Of a stretch of 64,000 nt of DNA, positions 10,206-18,844 are shown piece by piece. Within the stretch, counting starts at the first letter, position 1. The number at the start of each line of letters is the position of its first letter. Source of the stretch: Pseudoxanthomonas sacheonensis (GTDB lineage: Bacteria; Pseudomonadota; Gammaproteobacteria; Xanthomonadales; Xanthomonadaceae); the NCBI RefSeq assembly GCF_010093305.1, contig NZ_PDWS01000002.1, positions 248,001 through 312,000 of the forward strand. The letters are read 5' to 3'. The position numbers were made by a program, and so were the translations under genes. Below the pieces are notes generated by a model. The model was not told the origin of the DNA, did not search any database, and saw only the letters and a list, made by a program, of their open reading frames with translations.

Positions 10206-13046
10206 GTGGACAACCTCCTGAAGCAGTTTGCGCAATCCTCGCAACTCGGCGGCGGCAACGCCTCCTTCATCGAAGACCTGTACGAGCAATACCTGGTCTC
10301 TCCCGATAGCGTCGGCCCCAAATGGAAGGCCTATTTCGACGGCTTCAAGGGCCGCGAAGCTGGCGACATCCCTCACTCGGCGGTCATCGCCCAGATCACC
10401 GAGGCCGCGCGCCATGCCGCCAACAACGGCTATGCCAGCGCTCCTGCTCCAGCCGCCGGCGACGAGCGCGAGCGCAACGTCGGCCGTCTGATCACTTCAT
10501 ACCGTTCGCGCGGCCACCTGGCCGCCAACCTGGATCCGCTGGGGCTGACCCCGCGCCAGGACTCTCCGGACCTGGAGCTTGCGTTCCACAACCTGTCCGA
10601 CCGCGACCTGGATACCGAATTCAGCACCGGAGGCGTGGCCGGCCAGCCGCGCATGAAGCTGCGCGACCTGCTGGCGCGGCTGAAGGCCACCTACGCCGGC
10701 TCCATCGGCACCGAATTCATGTACATCACCGACGTCGAGCAGCGCCAGTGGCTGTACCAGCGCCTTGAAGCGGCCGGCGGCAATTACGGGCTGGACGCCG
10801 ATGCCCAGCGCAGGACCCTGGAACGCGTGACCGCGGCCGAGGGCCTGGAACGCTACCTGCACACCAAGTACGTGGGTCAGAAACGCTTCTCGCTGGAAGG
10901 CGGCGATGCGCTGATCCCGCTGCTCGACCTGACCATCCGCCGCGCCGGTACCGACGGAGTCAAGGACATCGTGCTGGGCATGGCCCACCGCGGCCGCCTC
11001 AACGTGCTGGTCAACACCCTGGGCAAGTCGCCGCGCAAGCTGTTCGACGAGTTCGAAGGCAAGTTCGAGCATGCCGAAGACGACCGCGCCCATACCGGCG
11101 ACGTGAAATACCACATGGGCTTCAGCGCCGACATCGCCACTCCGGGCAATCCGGTGCACCTGGCGCTGGCCTTCAATCCTTCCCACCTGGAAATCGTCGA
11201 CCCCGTGGTCGCCGGTAGCGTGCGTTCGCGCCAGGAACGCCGCGGCGACAACGAGCGCAAGGCCGTGCTGCCGGTGATCATCCATGGCGACGCCGCCTTC
11301 GCCGGCCAGGGCGTGGTGATGGAGCTGTTCCAGATGTCGCAGGCACGCGGTTTCGCGGTCGGCGGCACGCTGCATATCGTCATCAACAACCAGATCGGCT
11401 TCACCACCAGCGCGCGCGACGACGCCCGTTCCACCCTGTACTGCACGGACGTGGCCAAGATGGTCGGCGCGCCGGTGCTGCACGTGAACGGCGACGATCC
11501 GGAAGCGGTGGTGTTCTGCGCCAACCTGGCCTACGAATTCCGCCAGGCCTTCAAGAAGGACGTAGTGATCGATCTGGTCTGCTACCGGCGCTGGGGCCAC
11601 AACGAGGCCGACGAGCCGGCGGCGACCCAGCCGTTGATGTACCAGGTGATCCGCGCCCACAAGACCACGCGCGAGCTCTATGCCGCGCAGCTGGAAGAAA
11701 AAGGCGTGATCCGTCCGGGCGAGGCGCAGGCGCTGGTCGACAGCTACCGCAACAAGCTCGATTCGGGCGAAGTCACCACCGAGCTGGCCAAGCCCAAGCC
11801 CGACGAACTGGCCATCGACTGGTCCAAGTACCTGTCCGGCAAGATCACCGATCCGGTAGACACCAAGGTCAAGCGCAAGACGCTGGACCAGCTGGCCAAG
11901 ATCGTCAACACCATTCCCGCAGGCGTCACCCTGCATCCGCGCGTGGCCAAGATCTACGAAGACCGCGTGAAGATGAGCAAGGGCGAGCTGCCCGGCGACT
12001 GGGGCTTCGCCGAGAACCTGGCCTACGCCACTCTGTTGTCCGAAGGCCACCGCCTGCGCCTGGTCGGCCAGGATGCGGGACGCGGCACCTTCTTCCACCG
12101 CCATGCCATCCTGCACGACCAGAAGACCGACAGTTATTACCTGCCGTTGCGCCAACTGGTCGACAATCCCGAAGACGCCACCATCATCGACTCGCTGCTC
12201 AGCGAGGAAGCGGTGATGGCGTTCGAGTACGGCTACTCCACCACCGACCCCAACACGCTGGACATCTGGGAAGGCCAGTTCGGCGACTTCGCCAATGGTG
12301 CGCAGGTGGTGATCGACCAGTTCATCGCTGCCGGCGAAGCCAAGTGGAGCCGTATCAGCGGCCTGACCCTGCTGCTGCCGCACGGCTACGAAGGCCAGGG
12401 CCCGGAGCACAGTTCCGCGCGCCTGGAACGCTTCCTGCAGCTGTGCGCGCTGGAGAACATGCTGGTCTGCGTGCCCACCACGCCGGCGCAGTGCTTCCAC
12501 ATGATCCGCCGCCAGTTGCGCATGACCACGCGCAAGCCGCTGATCGTGATGACGCCCAAGTCGCTGCTGCGCCACAAGCTGGCGGTGTCGTCGCTGGACG
12601 AGCTGGCCAATGGCGAGTTCCAGCACCTGATTCCGGATGCCAGCGCCGATCCGAAGAAGGTCAAGCGGGTGGTGCTGTGCTCGGGCAAGGTCTATTACGA
12701 CCTGCTGGAAGACCAGCAGAAGCGCGGCCAGGACAACGTGGCGCTGGTCCGCATCGAACAGCTGTATCCGTTCCCGCGCGAACTGCTGGCCGCCGAACTC
12801 AAGCGCTACGCCGCCGCCAAGGAAGTGGTGTGGTGCCAGGAAGAGCCGCAGAACCAGGGCGCGTGGTACCAGATCCGCCACCACCTGAAGGCCTGCACCA
12901 GCGACAAGCAGGAGCTGTATTACGCTGGCCGTCCACGCTCGCCCTCGCCGGCCGCCGGCCATTTCGCCCAGCACGTGGAAGAACAGCTGAAGCTGGTCGC
13001 CGACGCGCTGGTCAACAAGTTCGGCAACGTCATCGTCGCCGAATAA
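10206..13046 (+). CDS. sucA: 2-oxoglutarate dehydrogenase E1 component
   Basis: Thiamine-diphosphate-dependent decarboxylase that forms succinyl groups on the E2 lipoyl arm in the TCA cycle. At 946 residues it matches the family (E. coli 933). Visible are the E2-binding N-terminus (NASFIEDLYEQYL), the HRGRLNVLVN segment, GDAAFAGQGVVME, the transketolase-type core and the C-terminal YPFPRELLAAELKRY. It starts with GTG, fixed by alignment of MDNLLKQF...SFIEDLYEQYL to the family; the ribosome site is weak. The E2 gene follows after 41 bases and the E3 gene completes the complex. Confidence 0.97.
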   Translation: MDNLLKQFAQSSQLGGGNASFIEDLYEQYLVSPDSVGPKWKAYFDGFKGREAGDIPHSAVIAQITEAARHAANNGYASAPAPAAGDERERNVGRLITSYRSRGHLAANLDPLGLTPRQDSPDLELAFHNLSDRDLDTEFSTGGVAGQPRMKLRDLLARLKATYAGSIGTEFMYITDVEQRQWLYQRLEAAGGNYGLDADAQRRTLERVTAAEGLERYLHTKYVGQKRFSLEGGDALIPLLDLTIRRAGTDGVKDIVLGMAHRGRLNVLVNTLGKSPRKLFDEFEGKFEHAEDDRAHTGDVKYHMGFSADIATPGNPVHLALAFNPSHLEIVDPVVAGSVRSRQERRGDNERKAVLPVIIHGDAAFAGQGVVMELFQMSQARGFAVGGTLHIVINNQIGFTTSARDDARSTLYCTDVAKMVGAPVLHVNGDDPEAVVFCANLAYEFRQAFKKDVVIDLVCYRRWGHNEADEPAATQPLMYQVIRAHKTTRELYAAQLEEKGVIRPGEAQALVDSYRNKLDSGEVTTELAKPKPDELAIDWSKYLSGKITDPVDTKVKRKTLDQLAKIVNTIPAGVTLHPRVAKIYEDRVKMSKGELPGDWGFAENLAYATLLSEGHRLRLVGQDAGRGTFFHRHAILHDQKTDSYYLPLRQLVDNPEDATIIDSLLSEEAVMAFEYGYSTTDPNTLDIWEGQFGDFANGAQVVIDQFIAAGEAKWSRISGLTLLLPHGYEGQGPEHSSARLERFLQLCALENMLVCVPTTPAQCFHMIRRQLRMTTRKPLIVMTPKSLLRHKLAVSSLDELANGEFQHLIPDASADPKKVKRVVLCSGKVYYDLLEDQQKRGQDNVALVRIEQLYPFPRELLAAELKRYAAAKEVVWCQEEPQNQGAWYQIRHHLKACTSDKQELYYAGRPRSPSPAAGHFAQHVEEQLKLVADALVNKFGNVIVAE

Positions 13047-13087
13047 TTCCATTCGAATAAACCATCCAAACAGGAAGCCTTTCCAAC

Positions 13088-14320
13088 ATGGCCACCGAAG
13101 TAAAAGTCCCGGTTCTTCCCGAATCCGTTTCCGATGCCACCATCGCCACCTGGCACAAGAAAGCCGGCGACGCGGTCAAGCGCGATGAGAACCTGGTGGA
13201 CCTGGAGACCGACAAGGTCGTGCTGGAAGTGCCCTCGCCGGTCGACGGCGTGCTGAAGGAAATCAAGTTCGCCGAAGGCGCCACGGTGACCAGCCAGCAA
13301 TTGCTGGCGATCATCGAGGAAGGCGCGGCGGCGGCGGTAGGCGCGCCTGCTTCGGCCGGCACCGCGCCGAGTTCGGCATCCACACAGCCGACCGCGGCGG
13401 TCGCCGAAGCCCCTAAAGCGCAAGCTTCCAATCCCCCGCCTTCGGCCGGCACCGCGATCACCTCGACCACTACGGACCTGCCACCGGGCGCGCGCTTCAC
13501 CGCTATCAAGGAAGGCATCAATCCGGCCGACGTCGAAGGCACGGGCCGCAAGGGCGCGGTGACCAAGGAAGACCTGATCAACTACGCCAGCGGCAAGACC
13601 GCCGGCGTGTCCGGTGGCGCCCGCCCGGAAGAACGCGTGCCGATGACCCGCATCCGCACCCGCATCGCCGAACGCCTGATGCAGTCCAAGAACTCCATCG
13701 CCATGCTCACTTCCTTCAACGAAGTGAACCTGGGCAAGGTCATGGCGATGCGCAAGGAACTGGGCGAATCGTTCGAAAAAGCCAACGGCGTCAAGCTCGG
13801 TTTCATGAGCTTCTTCGCCAAGGCCGCCGCCAACGCGCTGCAACGCCACCCGGTGGTGAACGCCTCGGTGGACGGCAACGACATCATCTACCACGGCTAC
13901 GCCGACATCTCCATCGCCGTTTCCACCGACAAGGGCCTGGTCACGCCGGTGCTGCGCAATGTCGAGCGCCAGAGCTTCGCCGATATCGAAAAGGGCATCG
14001 GCGAATACGCCAAGAAGGCGCGCGACGGCAAGCTGGCGCTGGAAGACCTGCAGGGCGGCACCTTCACCATCACCAACGGCGGCACCTTCGGTTCGCTGAT
14101 GTCCACGCCCATCGTCAATCCGCCGCAGAGCGCCATCCTGGGCATGCACGCGATCAAGGAACGCGCCATCGTCGAAAACGGCGTCGTCATCGCCGCGCCG
14201 ATGATGTACATCGCCCTGTCCTACGACCACCGCATCATCGACGGCAAGGACGCGGTGCTGTTCCTGGTGGATATCAAGAATCAGCTGGAAAATCCGAGCC
14301 GCATGCTGCTCGGGATGTGA
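13088..14320 (+). CDS. sucB: Dihydrolipoyllysine-residue succinyltransferase (E2 of the 2-oxoglutarate dehydrogenase complex)
   Basis: 410 residues. The lipoyl domain (1-80) has the modified Lys43 in ETDKVVLE. A flexible Ala/Pro-rich linker follows (~85-130). The peripheral subunit-binding domain is around residues 138-175 ([20 protein letters not shown]). The catalytic domain ends with [13 protein letters not shown], which supplies the His/Asp pair. SD-like AGGAAG lies upstream of the ATG. It forms the cubic core that receives succinyl groups from SucA and is reoxidised by Lpd. A REP-like repeat fills the gap before lpd, which may lower lpd co-transcription. Confidence 0.97.
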   Translation: MATEVKVPVLPESVSDATIATWHKKAGDAVKRDENLVDLETDKVVLEVPSPVDGVLKEIKFAEGATVTSQQLLAIIEEGAAAAVGAPASAGTAPSSASTQPTAAVAEAPKAQASNPPPSAGTAITSTTTDLPPGARFTAIKEGINPADVEGTGRKGAVTKEDLINYASGKTAGVSGGARPEERVPMTRIRTRIAERLMQSKNSIAMLTSFNEVNLGKVMAMRKELGESFEKANGVKLGFMSFFAKAAANALQRHPVVNASVDGNDIIYHGYADISIAVSTDKGLVTPVLRNVERQSFADIEKGIGEYAKKARDGKLALEDLQGGTFTITNGGTFGSLMSTPIVNPPQSAILGMHAIKERAIVENGVVIAAPMMYIALSYDHRIIDGKDAVLFLVDIKNQLENPSRMLLGM

Positions 14321-14329
14321 TGCTTAAAG

Positions 14330-14493
14330 CCCCTCTCCCATCGGGAGAGGGGTTGGGGTGAGGGTACGGCGAAGCACTTCTGGTGACCTCAGAAGATAGT
14401 AATCGGCTCTTTTAATCCCCTTCCAGCGGCACCATTTCTACTCCGCCGTACCCTCATCCGCCCTACGGGCACCTTCTCCCGACGGGAGAAGGG
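14330..14493. repeat. CTCTCCC-type palindromic repeat pair (copy 1)
   Basis: Two hairpins in inverted orientation: CCCCTCTCCCATCGGGAGAG on the left and CCTTCTCCCGACGGGAGAAGG on the right. Conserved flanks GTGAGGGTACGGCG and CGCCGTACCCTCATCCG pair with each other, so the whole segment can fold into one cruciform. It fills the sucB-lpd space. Confidence 0.85.
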
Positions 14494-14514
14494 AAAGGCA
14501 AAGGAATTCAGAAC

Positions 14515-15939
14515 ATGGCAGAACAATTCGACGTCGTCGTCATCGGCTCCGGCCCCGCCGGTTACCACGCAGCCATCCGTGCCGCGCAACTCGGCCTGAA
14601 AACCGCCTGCATCGACGCGGCGCTTGGCAAGGACGGCAAACCCGCACTGGGCGGCACCTGCCTGCGTGTCGGATGCATTCCGTCCAAGGCGCTGCTGGAT
14701 TCCTCTCGCCAGTTCTGGAACCTGCAGCACCTGTTCGGCGAACACGGCATCACCACCAAGGACGCCAAGATCGACGTGGGCACCATGATCGGCCGCAAGG
14801 ACAAGATCGTGAAGCAGTTCACCGGCGGCATCGCCTTGCTGTTCAAGGCCAACAAGATCACACCGTACTACGGCTTCGGCCAGCTGCAACCCGGCAACAT
14901 CGTCAAGGTGAAGCAGCACGACGGCACCGAAGTGGAACTGAAAGGCACCAACGTGATCATCGCCGCCGGTTCCGATTCGATCGAACTGCCGTTCGCCAAA
15001 TTCGACAACGAATACATCGTCGACAACGTCGGCGCGCTGGATTTCACCAGCGTACCCAAGCGCCTGGCCGTGATCGGCGCCGGCGTGATCGGCCTGGAAC
15101 TGGGCAGCGTGTGGAAGCGCCTGGGCGCCGAAGTCACCATCCTGGAAGCGCTGCCGGAGTTCCTGCCCGCTGCCGATACCGAAGTTTCGAAGACGGCCGC
15201 CAAGGAATTCAAGAAACAGGGCCTGGACATCCGCCTCGGCGCCAAGGTCAGCAAGACCGAGGTCAAAAAGAAAGAGGTGCACGTCACCTACACCGGCGCC
15301 GAAGGCGAGAAAACCCTCGTCGTCGACCGCTTGCTGGTAGCGGTCGGTCGCAAAGCGGCCTCCAAGGGCCTGCTGGCCGAAGGTACGGGCGTGAAGCTCA
15401 ACGAGCGCGGCCAGGTGGAAGTGGACGAGCATTGCCACACCGGCGTCGATGGTGTGTGGGCGGTCGGCGACTGCGTGCGCGGCCCGATGCTGGCGCACAA
15501 GGGTTTCGAGGAAGGTATCGCGGTGGCCGAACTGATCGCCGGTCTGCCCGGCCACGTCAATCTCGACACGGTTCCGTGGGTGATCTATACCGAGCCGGAA
15601 ATCGCCTGGGTCGGCAAGACCGAGCAGCAGCTCAAGGCCGAAGGCATTCCGTACAAGACCGGTAGCTTCCCGTTCGCGGCGCTGGGCCGTGCGGTGGCGA
15701 TGGGCGAGCCCGCGGGCTTCGTCAAGGTCATCGCGCACGAAGAGACCGACCGCATCCTGGGCATGCATCTGGTGGGTGTGGGCGTTTCCGAACTGGTGCA
15801 CGAAGGCGTTCTGGCCATGGAATTCAGCGGCTCGGCCGACGACCTGGCCCGTATCTGCCACGCGCACCCGACGCTTTCCGAAGCGGTGCACGATGCGGCG
15901 ATGTCGGTGGCCAAGCGGTCTATCCACAAAGTCAATTGA
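14515..15939 (+). CDS. lpd: Dihydrolipoyl dehydrogenase (E3)
   Basis: FAD flavoprotein of 474 residues that reoxidises the lipoyl arm and reduces NAD+. FAD-binding GSGPAGYHAA is at 11-20, the redox disulfide C49/C54 is in GGTCLRVGCIPSK, and the NAD-binding GAGVIGLELGS lies around 190. The FAD-contact GVWAVGDCVRGPMLAHKG is followed by the C-terminal HAHPTLSE, whose His/Glu pair acts in catalysis. AAGGAA eight or nine bases before the ATG supports this start. It is third in the sucA-sucB-lpd cluster and is probably shared with other lipoyl complexes. Confidence 0.97.
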   Translation: MAEQFDVVVIGSGPAGYHAAIRAAQLGLKTACIDAALGKDGKPALGGTCLRVGCIPSKALLDSSRQFWNLQHLFGEHGITTKDAKIDVGTMIGRKDKIVKQFTGGIALLFKANKITPYYGFGQLQPGNIVKVKQHDGTEVELKGTNVIIAAGSDSIELPFAKFDNEYIVDNVGALDFTSVPKRLAVIGAGVIGLELGSVWKRLGAEVTILEALPEFLPAADTEVSKTAAKEFKKQGLDIRLGAKVSKTEVKKKEVHVTYTGAEGEKTLVVDRLLVAVGRKAASKGLLAEGTGVKLNERGQVEVDEHCHTGVDGVWAVGDCVRGPMLAHKGFEEGIAVAELIAGLPGHVNLDTVPWVIYTEPEIAWVGKTEQQLKAEGIPYKTGSFPFAALGRAVAMGEPAGFVKVIAHEETDRILGMHLVGVGVSELVHEGVLAMEFSGSADDLARICHAHPTLSEAVHDAAMSVAKRSIHKVN

Positions 15940-15947
15940 TCTCTCGT

Positions 15948-16105
15948 CCTTCTCCCATCGGGAGAAGGTGCCCGCAGGGCGGATGAGGGCATGGGCTGTC
16001 GGCGTTGGTGTCAGCTTCATGGCGAGTCATTCCGCCTCCCTCATCCGGCGCCGCGCGCCACCCCGTATCAAGTACGGGGCAAGCTCTTCTCCCGGCGGGA
16101 GAAGG
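15948..16105. repeat. CTTCTCCC-type palindromic repeat pair (copy 2)
   Basis: The left hairpin CCTTCTCCCATCGGGAGAAGG and right hairpin CTTCTCCCGGCGGGAGAAG flank GCGGATGAGGG and CCCTCATCCGGCG arms. It begins nine bases after the lpd stop and ends 14 bases before the next start codon, so its right arm forms part of the leader of the LOG gene. Confidence 0.85.
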
Positions 16106-16119
16106 AAGCAAGAGCAACC

Positions 16120-16713
16120 ATGAAATCGATTTGCGTCTATTGCGGCTCAAACGCCGGCAGCAAGACCGTCTATTCCGAGCGTGCAGCGGCGCTGGGCGAC
16201 CGTATCGCCAAGGAAGGGCTTCGCCTGATCTACGGCGGCGGCAATGTCGGCTTGATGGGCGTGGTCGCCAATGCCGTGCTGGAAGCCGGTGGCCAAGTGA
16301 CCGGCGTGATTCCGAAGCAACTGGCCGATTGGGAAGTGGCGCACCGCGGCCTGACCGAACTGGAAATCGTCGGCTCCATGCACGAGCGCAAGGCGCGCAT
16401 GTTCGACCTGGCCGACGGCTTCGTCACCCTGCCCGGCGGCTTCGGCACCATGGAAGAGATCTTCGAGATGCTGACCTGGCGCCAGCTGGGCATAGGCAAC
16501 AAACCCTGCGCCTTCCTGGACGTGGACGGCTTCTACGCGCCGCTGATCGGCATGATCGACCGGATGGTGGAAGAGCGCTTCCTGCACGCGGACCAACGGC
16601 AGGATCTGTGGCACGGCGAAGATATCGCCGCGATGCTGCAATGGATGCGCGATTACCAGCCGGCGCAGGCTTCTAAGTGGATCGATGAGAAGCGGCGGAT
16701 GGCGTTGCGGTGA
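16120..16713 (+). CDS. LOG family (TIGR00730) Rossmann-fold nucleotide phosphoribohydrolase
   Basis: A 197-residue lysine-decarboxylase-like/LOG protein. The hallmark PGGFGTMEE is at residues ~104-112, preceded by HERKARMFDLADGF, and the N-terminal strand is ICVYCGSNAG. Bacterial homologues cleave ribose-5'-phosphate from nucleoside 5'-monophosphates such as cytokinin precursors or AMP. The start is set by homology; the frame continues upstream only through the repeat. AAGGA at 16102-16106 is in the repeat arm, and a weaker AGAG lies five bases from the ATG. It sits alone after lpd. Confidence 0.9.
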   Translation: MKSICVYCGSNAGSKTVYSERAAALGDRIAKEGLRLIYGGGNVGLMGVVANAVLEAGGQVTGVIPKQLADWEVAHRGLTELEIVGSMHERKARMFDLADGFVTLPGGFGTMEEIFEMLTWRQLGIGNKPCAFLDVDGFYAPLIGMIDRMVEERFLHADQRQDLWHGEDIAAMLQWMRDYQPAQASKWIDEKRRMALR

Positions 16714-16783
16714 CTCCGCCCATTAGGGAGATCGCTGAGAGCTGGTCAGCTGTCCTTTTTAGTCATTTCGTAATCCTCATCGA

Positions 16784-16896
16784 CGTCATCCCAGCGAAAG
16801 CTGGGATCCATTTTGACTTTCGCGCCATCCCCATTTGGCGCGCGCCGGCGTAATTTGCGAAGATCAAGATGGATTCCAGCTTACGCTGGAATGACG
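16784..16896. repeat. REP-like element pair (CGTCATCCCAGCG variant)
   Basis: The left unit CGTCATCCCAGCGAAAGCTGGG and its ATTTTGACTTT tail are mirrored by AAGATCAAGATGGATTCCAGC...CTGGAATGACG. This is the uninterrupted form of the element at 6072-6202 and serves as the reference for the nested insert seen there. Confidence 0.85.
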
Positions 16897-16935
16897 ATTC
16901 ATTATTTCGTGCAAATCCGGGCTAAGGAAAGCCAA

Positions 16936-17234
16936 ATGCAACGAGAGCGCATCCCTTGCGTCTATATCCTCGCCAGCTCAAGGCGGGGCACACTTTATAT
17001 GTAGGTGTTACATCCAACCTCCCCGCCCGCATCTGGCAGCACAAGAACAATCAGGTGGACGGATTCACCAAAAAGTATCGGATACATACTTTGGTCTGGT
17101 ACGAGGTGCACGGGACCATGGAATCTGCAATCCTGCGCGAGAAGGCGATCAAGGCCTGGAAGCGGCTTTGGAAAATCGAGTTGGTGGAGAAGTCGAATCC
17201 GGAGTGGCTGGATCGTTATTCCGGAATACTCTGA
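16936..17234 (+). pseudogene. GIY-YIG nuclease-like protein, frameshifted
   Basis: Reading from the ATG at 16936 (AAGGA seven bases upstream) gives MQRERIPCVYILASSRRGTL-Y-M and a stop at 17002-17004. In another frame the protein continues as LYVGVTSNLPARIWQHKN and so on to 17234, a normal GIY-YIG domain with the VYIL...LYVGVTSN core and the Glu of SNPEWLDRY near the end. Removing two bases from the TATAT run at 16996-17000 would restore a single ~99-residue protein. So this is a 2-nt expansion inside the catalytic GIY-YIG motif or a sequencing error. The gene is flanked on both sides by REP elements. Small proteins of this type (UPF0213-like) have no settled role. Confidence 0.8.
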
Positions 17235-17250
17235 TTCGGCCCTGGAACAA

Positions 17251-17285
17251 GATCAAAATGGATCCCAGCGTTCGCCGGGATGCCG
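17251..17285. repeat. Single REP-like half element
   Basis: GATCAAAATGGATCCCAGCG, then TTCGCCGGGATGCCG, matches the right half of the pair at 16784-16896. It lies between the GIY-YIG remnant and the next start codon and ends 20 bases before that ATG. Confidence 0.7.
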
Positions 17286-17304
17286 ACTGGAGAAGTTCAT
17301 TGTC

Positions 17305-18300
17305 ATGACCATCCCGAATCAGTTCCCCGCCTTCCGCATCCACGACGACGCCGACGGCTACCGCGCCGGCATCGAATCCATTTCGCTGGATGACCTCAAT
17401 CCCGGCGAAGTGGTCATCAAAACCGAATACTCCTCGGTCAACTTCAAGGATGCCCTGGCCGGCACCGGCAAAGGCAAGATCCTGCGCAAGTTCCCACTGG
17501 TGGGCGGCATCGATGTCGCCGGCCACGTGGTTGCCAGCACCGATCCTGCTTTCAAGGAAGGCGACGCAGTGCTGGTCACCGGCTCCGGATTGAGCGAAAC
17601 CCGGGACGGCGGTTACGCCGCCTATGCGCGGCTGGAGTCGAAGTGGGTGATTCCCCTGCCCACCGGCCTGAGCCTGCGCGAGAGCATGATCCTGGGTACG
17701 GCCGGCTTCACTGCAGCGCTCGCGCTCTACCGCATGCTCGACAACCGGCAGACGCCCGGCCTGGGGCCGCTGGCCGTCACCGGCGCCACGGGCGGCGTGG
17801 GTTCGCTGGCGGTCGATATCTTCTCCAGCGCCGGTTTCGAGGTGCATGCCATCAGCGGCAAGGCCGACCAGGCGGACTACCTGAAGTCGCTGGGCGCCGT
17901 CCAGGTGCTGGGACGCGACGCGCTGGCTACCACCCGCCCGATGGAATCGGTGCGCTTCGGCGGCGGCCTGGACAACGTGGGCGGCGGCATGCTCACCAGC
18001 CTGCTGGCGCAGACGGCTCCTTACGGCAACGTGGCTTCCGCTGGCCTGGTGGCCAGCCAGGAACTGCCCACCACGGTCATGCCATTCATCATCCGCGGCG
18101 TCTCTTTGCTGGGTGTGGCCTCGGCGGGAACCGCCCGCGGCATACGCGACGATATCTGGCGGCATCTGGCCGACGACTGGAAACCGAAGCGCCTGGAGGC
18201 CATCTGCAAGCGGGAAACGGCGCTGGACGGCCTTCCCGAGGTGTTCAACGGCATGCTTTCGGGCCGGTCGTTCGGCCGCACCCTGGTCAAAACAGGCTGA
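17305..18300 (+). CDS. Acrylyl-CoA reductase-type MDR oxidoreductase (AcuI/YhdH family)
   Basis: A 331-residue zinc-free medium-chain reductase. The NADPH site is AVTGATGGVGSLAVDIF (~156-172). The N-terminal substrate domain has YSSVNFKDALAGTGKG and PLVGGIDVAGHV, characteristic of YhdH/AcuI, which reduce acryloyl-CoA with NADPH. The cysteine ligands of zinc alcohol dehydrogenases are absent. The ATG at 17305 has GGAGAAG about nine bases upstream; the open frame extends far upstream only as a shadow of the GIY-YIG region. It stands alone between repeats and pilH. In cells without DMSP metabolism it probably detoxifies acrylyl-CoA. Confidence 0.9.
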   Translation: MTIPNQFPAFRIHDDADGYRAGIESISLDDLNPGEVVIKTEYSSVNFKDALAGTGKGKILRKFPLVGGIDVAGHVVASTDPAFKEGDAVLVTGSGLSETRDGGYAAYARLESKWVIPLPTGLSLRESMILGTAGFTAALALYRMLDNRQTPGLGPLAVTGATGGVGSLAVDIFSSAGFEVHAISGKADQADYLKSLGAVQVLGRDALATTRPMESVRFGGGLDNVGGGMLTSLLAQTAPYGNVASAGLVASQELPTTVMPFIIRGVSLLGVASAGTARGIRDDIWRHLADDWKPKRLEAICKRETALDGLPEVFNGMLSGRSFGRTLVKTG

Positions 18301-18395
18301 ACGCCAGCCCGGTCGCGCCAGCCCGGCGCCTACCCCATTTTCCGTTGACGCAAAGTCGCACTACAATCGGCGCTGGGGACTACTTGGGGTAAAGC

Positions 18396-18788
18396 ATGGC
18401 GCGCATTCTGATCGTCGACGATTCGCCTTCCCAGCTGCTGGGCATCCAGCGGATCGTCGAAAAACTTGGCCACGAATCACTCACCGCCGAAGACGGCGCT
18501 GCGGGCGTCGAAGTCGCCAAGCGCGAACTTCCGGACATGGTGCTGATGGACGTGGTCATGCCCAACCTCAACGGCTTCCAGGCCACGCGCACTTTGAGCC
18601 GCGAAGCCACCACCCGGCACATCCCGGTCATCCTGGTCACCACCAAGGACCAGGACACCGACCGCATGTGGGGACTGCGCCAGGGCGCCAAGGCCTACCT
18701 GACCAAGCCGTTCTCGGAAGACGAGCTGGCCGAAGTCATCGAGCGCATCTTCAGCACCAGCGAAATGCCGCCGTCCACCGCGGCCTGA
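18396..18788 (+). CDS. pilH: Twitching-motility response regulator PilH
   Basis: A stand-alone receiver domain of 130 residues with D8/D9, phosphoacceptor D52 (LMDVVMP) and K104 (LTKPF). The sequence ILIVDDSPSQLLGIQRIVEKLG and TKDQDTDRMWGLRQGAKAYLTKPFSEDEL is close to PilH of xanthomonads and Pseudomonas, a CheY-like member of the Pil-Chp system that controls type IV pilus retraction. The partner pilG/pilI/pilJ genes are not in this window. An intrinsic terminator follows directly. Confidence 0.88.
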   Translation: MARILIVDDSPSQLLGIQRIVEKLGHESLTAEDGAAGVEVAKRELPDMVLMDVVMPNLNGFQATRTLSREATTRHIPVILVTTKDQDTDRMWGLRQGAKAYLTKPFSEDELAEVIERIFSTSEMPPSTAA

Positions 18789-18811
18789 CGCAAGCGATCG
18801 GAATATCCACG

Positions 18812-18844
18812 AAAACGACGGGGCTCACCCGTCGTTTTCTTTTT
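18812..18844. terminator. Bidirectional intrinsic terminator between pilH and cbpA
   Basis: AAAACGACGGG (18812-18822) pairs perfectly with CCCGTCGTTTT (18828-18838), followed by CTTTTT. On the minus strand the mirrored stem also ends in T residues. The TGA stop of cbpA (18825-18827) lies within the 5-nt loop, so one element ends both convergent transcripts. Confidence 0.9.

Noticed and set aside
10497-13052. An 851-codon open frame antisense to sucA
   Set aside because: sucA is unambiguous; the antisense product has no motif and its length follows from strong codon bias.
16784-17285. GIY-YIG gene as cargo of a composite mobile element
   Set aside because: The flanking REP elements are of the same type as those found all over the window and there is no transposase or target duplication.
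18345-18367. TTGACG and TACAAT upstream of pilH as a sigma-70 promoter
   Set aside because: The spacing is only 11 bases, far from 16-18, so the two boxes cannot work together.
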